64,000 nt of DNA from Rhizobium skierniewicense (GTDB lineage: Bacteria > Pseudomonadota > Alphaproteobacteria > Rhizobiales > Rhizobiaceae): contig NZ_JACIDV010000004.1 of NCBI RefSeq assembly GCF_014196515.1, positions 350,760 to 414,759 on the forward strand, in the 5' to 3' direction. The notes below the pieces were generated by a model, which saw only the letters and a program-made list of their open reading frames with translations, had not been told where the DNA came from and searched no databases. Both the position numbers and the translations under genes were made by a program. This document shows positions 63,450-64,000 of the stretch, one piece after another; position 1 is the first letter of the stretch, and the number at the start of each line of letters is the position of its first letter.

Positions 63450-64000
63450 ATGGGCCAGGTTCACCACGCAAGCGCCACGACGACTGCGGCAGTCCGTCGA
63501 GCGATACAGCATAGTCAAGAGAGCCTGAGAGCGCTGGCCAAGCGCTACGGCATCAACCAGAAGACCGTGGCGAAGTGGAAGAAGCGAACTTCGGTCATCG
63601 ATCTACCGACCGGTCCCAGCGAGCCGAAGTCCACTGTCCTATCGAGCGACGAAGAGGCGATTATCGTTGCGTTTCGCCGACATACGCTGCTGCCACTTGA
63701 CGACTGCCTCTACAGCCTGCAAGCGACGATCCCGCACCTGACACGTTCGTCACTGCATCGCTGTCTGCAACGCCATGGCATCTCCCGGCTTCCCGGCATC
63801 GAGGGCGACAAGCCTGCCCGGAAGAAGTTCAAAGCCTATCCGATTGGCTTCTTCCATATTGATATCGCCGAGGTGCAGACGGCGGAAGGCAAGCTGTATC
63901 TGTACGTTGGCATCGACCGCACGTCGAAGTTCACCTTCATCCAACTCGCCGACAAGGCCACCACGGTCACGGCACGGGCCTTCCTCGATGCGCTTGTAGC
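63450..64000 (+). mobile_element. IS481-type transposase, 5' part (cut by the window end)
   Basis: The open frame starts at the ATG at 63450 and is open to the last base. The first 70 residues include a helix-turn-helix with AVRRAIQHSQESLRAL, KRYGINQKTVAKWKKR. An rve-type integrase core begins near residue 130 (FFHIDIAEVQTAEGKLYLYVGID), which carries the first catalytic Asp in HIDIAEV. This matches the IS481 family. The right end and terminal repeats lie outside. The left end should be within 63290-63449, but no inverted repeat could be set against a partner. Confidence 0.85.

Noticed and set aside
58530..64000. Second attachment site (copy of the tRNA-Arg 3' end) in the window
   Set aside because: I looked for the terminal tRNA sequence on both strands in this segment and did not find it.

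Overview
The window looks like chromosomal DNA of a Rhizobiaceae alphaproteobacterium, most like the Agrobacterium/Rhizobium group. This is inferred from gene content and order, not from a database search. Pointers are the LdtR regulator beside its L,D-transpeptidase, a magnesium-type HemB, a potassium-independent proton-pumping pyrophosphatase, a two-desulfurase suf operon with an Irr-type iron box, and short palindromic repeats with the core CCTCGGGACAAGCCCGAGG.

Bases 1-21600 are a housekeeping block. It holds a J-domain protein, a DUF922 protease-like protein, bpt, an RDD protein, hemB and a DUF6163 membrane protein. The ldtR/ldtP pair and glyA-nrdR-ribD-ribE-ribH-nusB follow, then an MFS carrier, hppA, bamE, a cytochrome bc1 chaperone, a YceD protein, plsX-fabH-ihfA, a MerR regulator, a degenerate thermonuclease-like protein and tRNA-Leu. 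Bases 21600-43900 are mixed core genes: trkH, ilvA, hlyU, azoR with a divergent LysR gene, ilvD, a DegP/DegQ protease overlapping rarA, a chemoreceptor, an unknown 309-residue protein, an extensin-like lipoprotein, a two-gene ABC exporter, and divergent tyrS and anmK.

Bases 44550-52440 are the iron-sulfur assembly operon: a NifS-type desulfurase, sufB, an unrelated AT-richer gene, sufC, sufD, sufS, sufT and sufA. A sigma70-like promoter with an Irr-type iron control element lies upstream. The extra gene between sufB and sufC overlaps the sufB stop as TGATG and differs in base composition (about 46 percent GC by hand count against about 60 percent in a sampled sufB line). It is the most unusual single gene here. 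MYG1, a GreA/GreB-like factor and a MacAB-type exporter follow on the minus strand up to tRNA-Pro.

From tRNA-Arg(TCT) at 58453 to the right edge the DNA looks like an integrated element. A tyrosine recombinase with two in-frame amber codons abuts the tRNA. Behind it come a phage-like unknown gene, a 214-base gap with three near-perfect hairpins, and minus-strand small genes joined by ATGA overlaps, including a 31-residue membrane peptide. The segment ends with a remnant open frame, a large GT-C-like membrane protein and the start of an IS481-type transposase cut by the window end. The distal attachment site is not visible. No CRISPR array, rRNA gene or recognisable metabolite riboswitch was seen.
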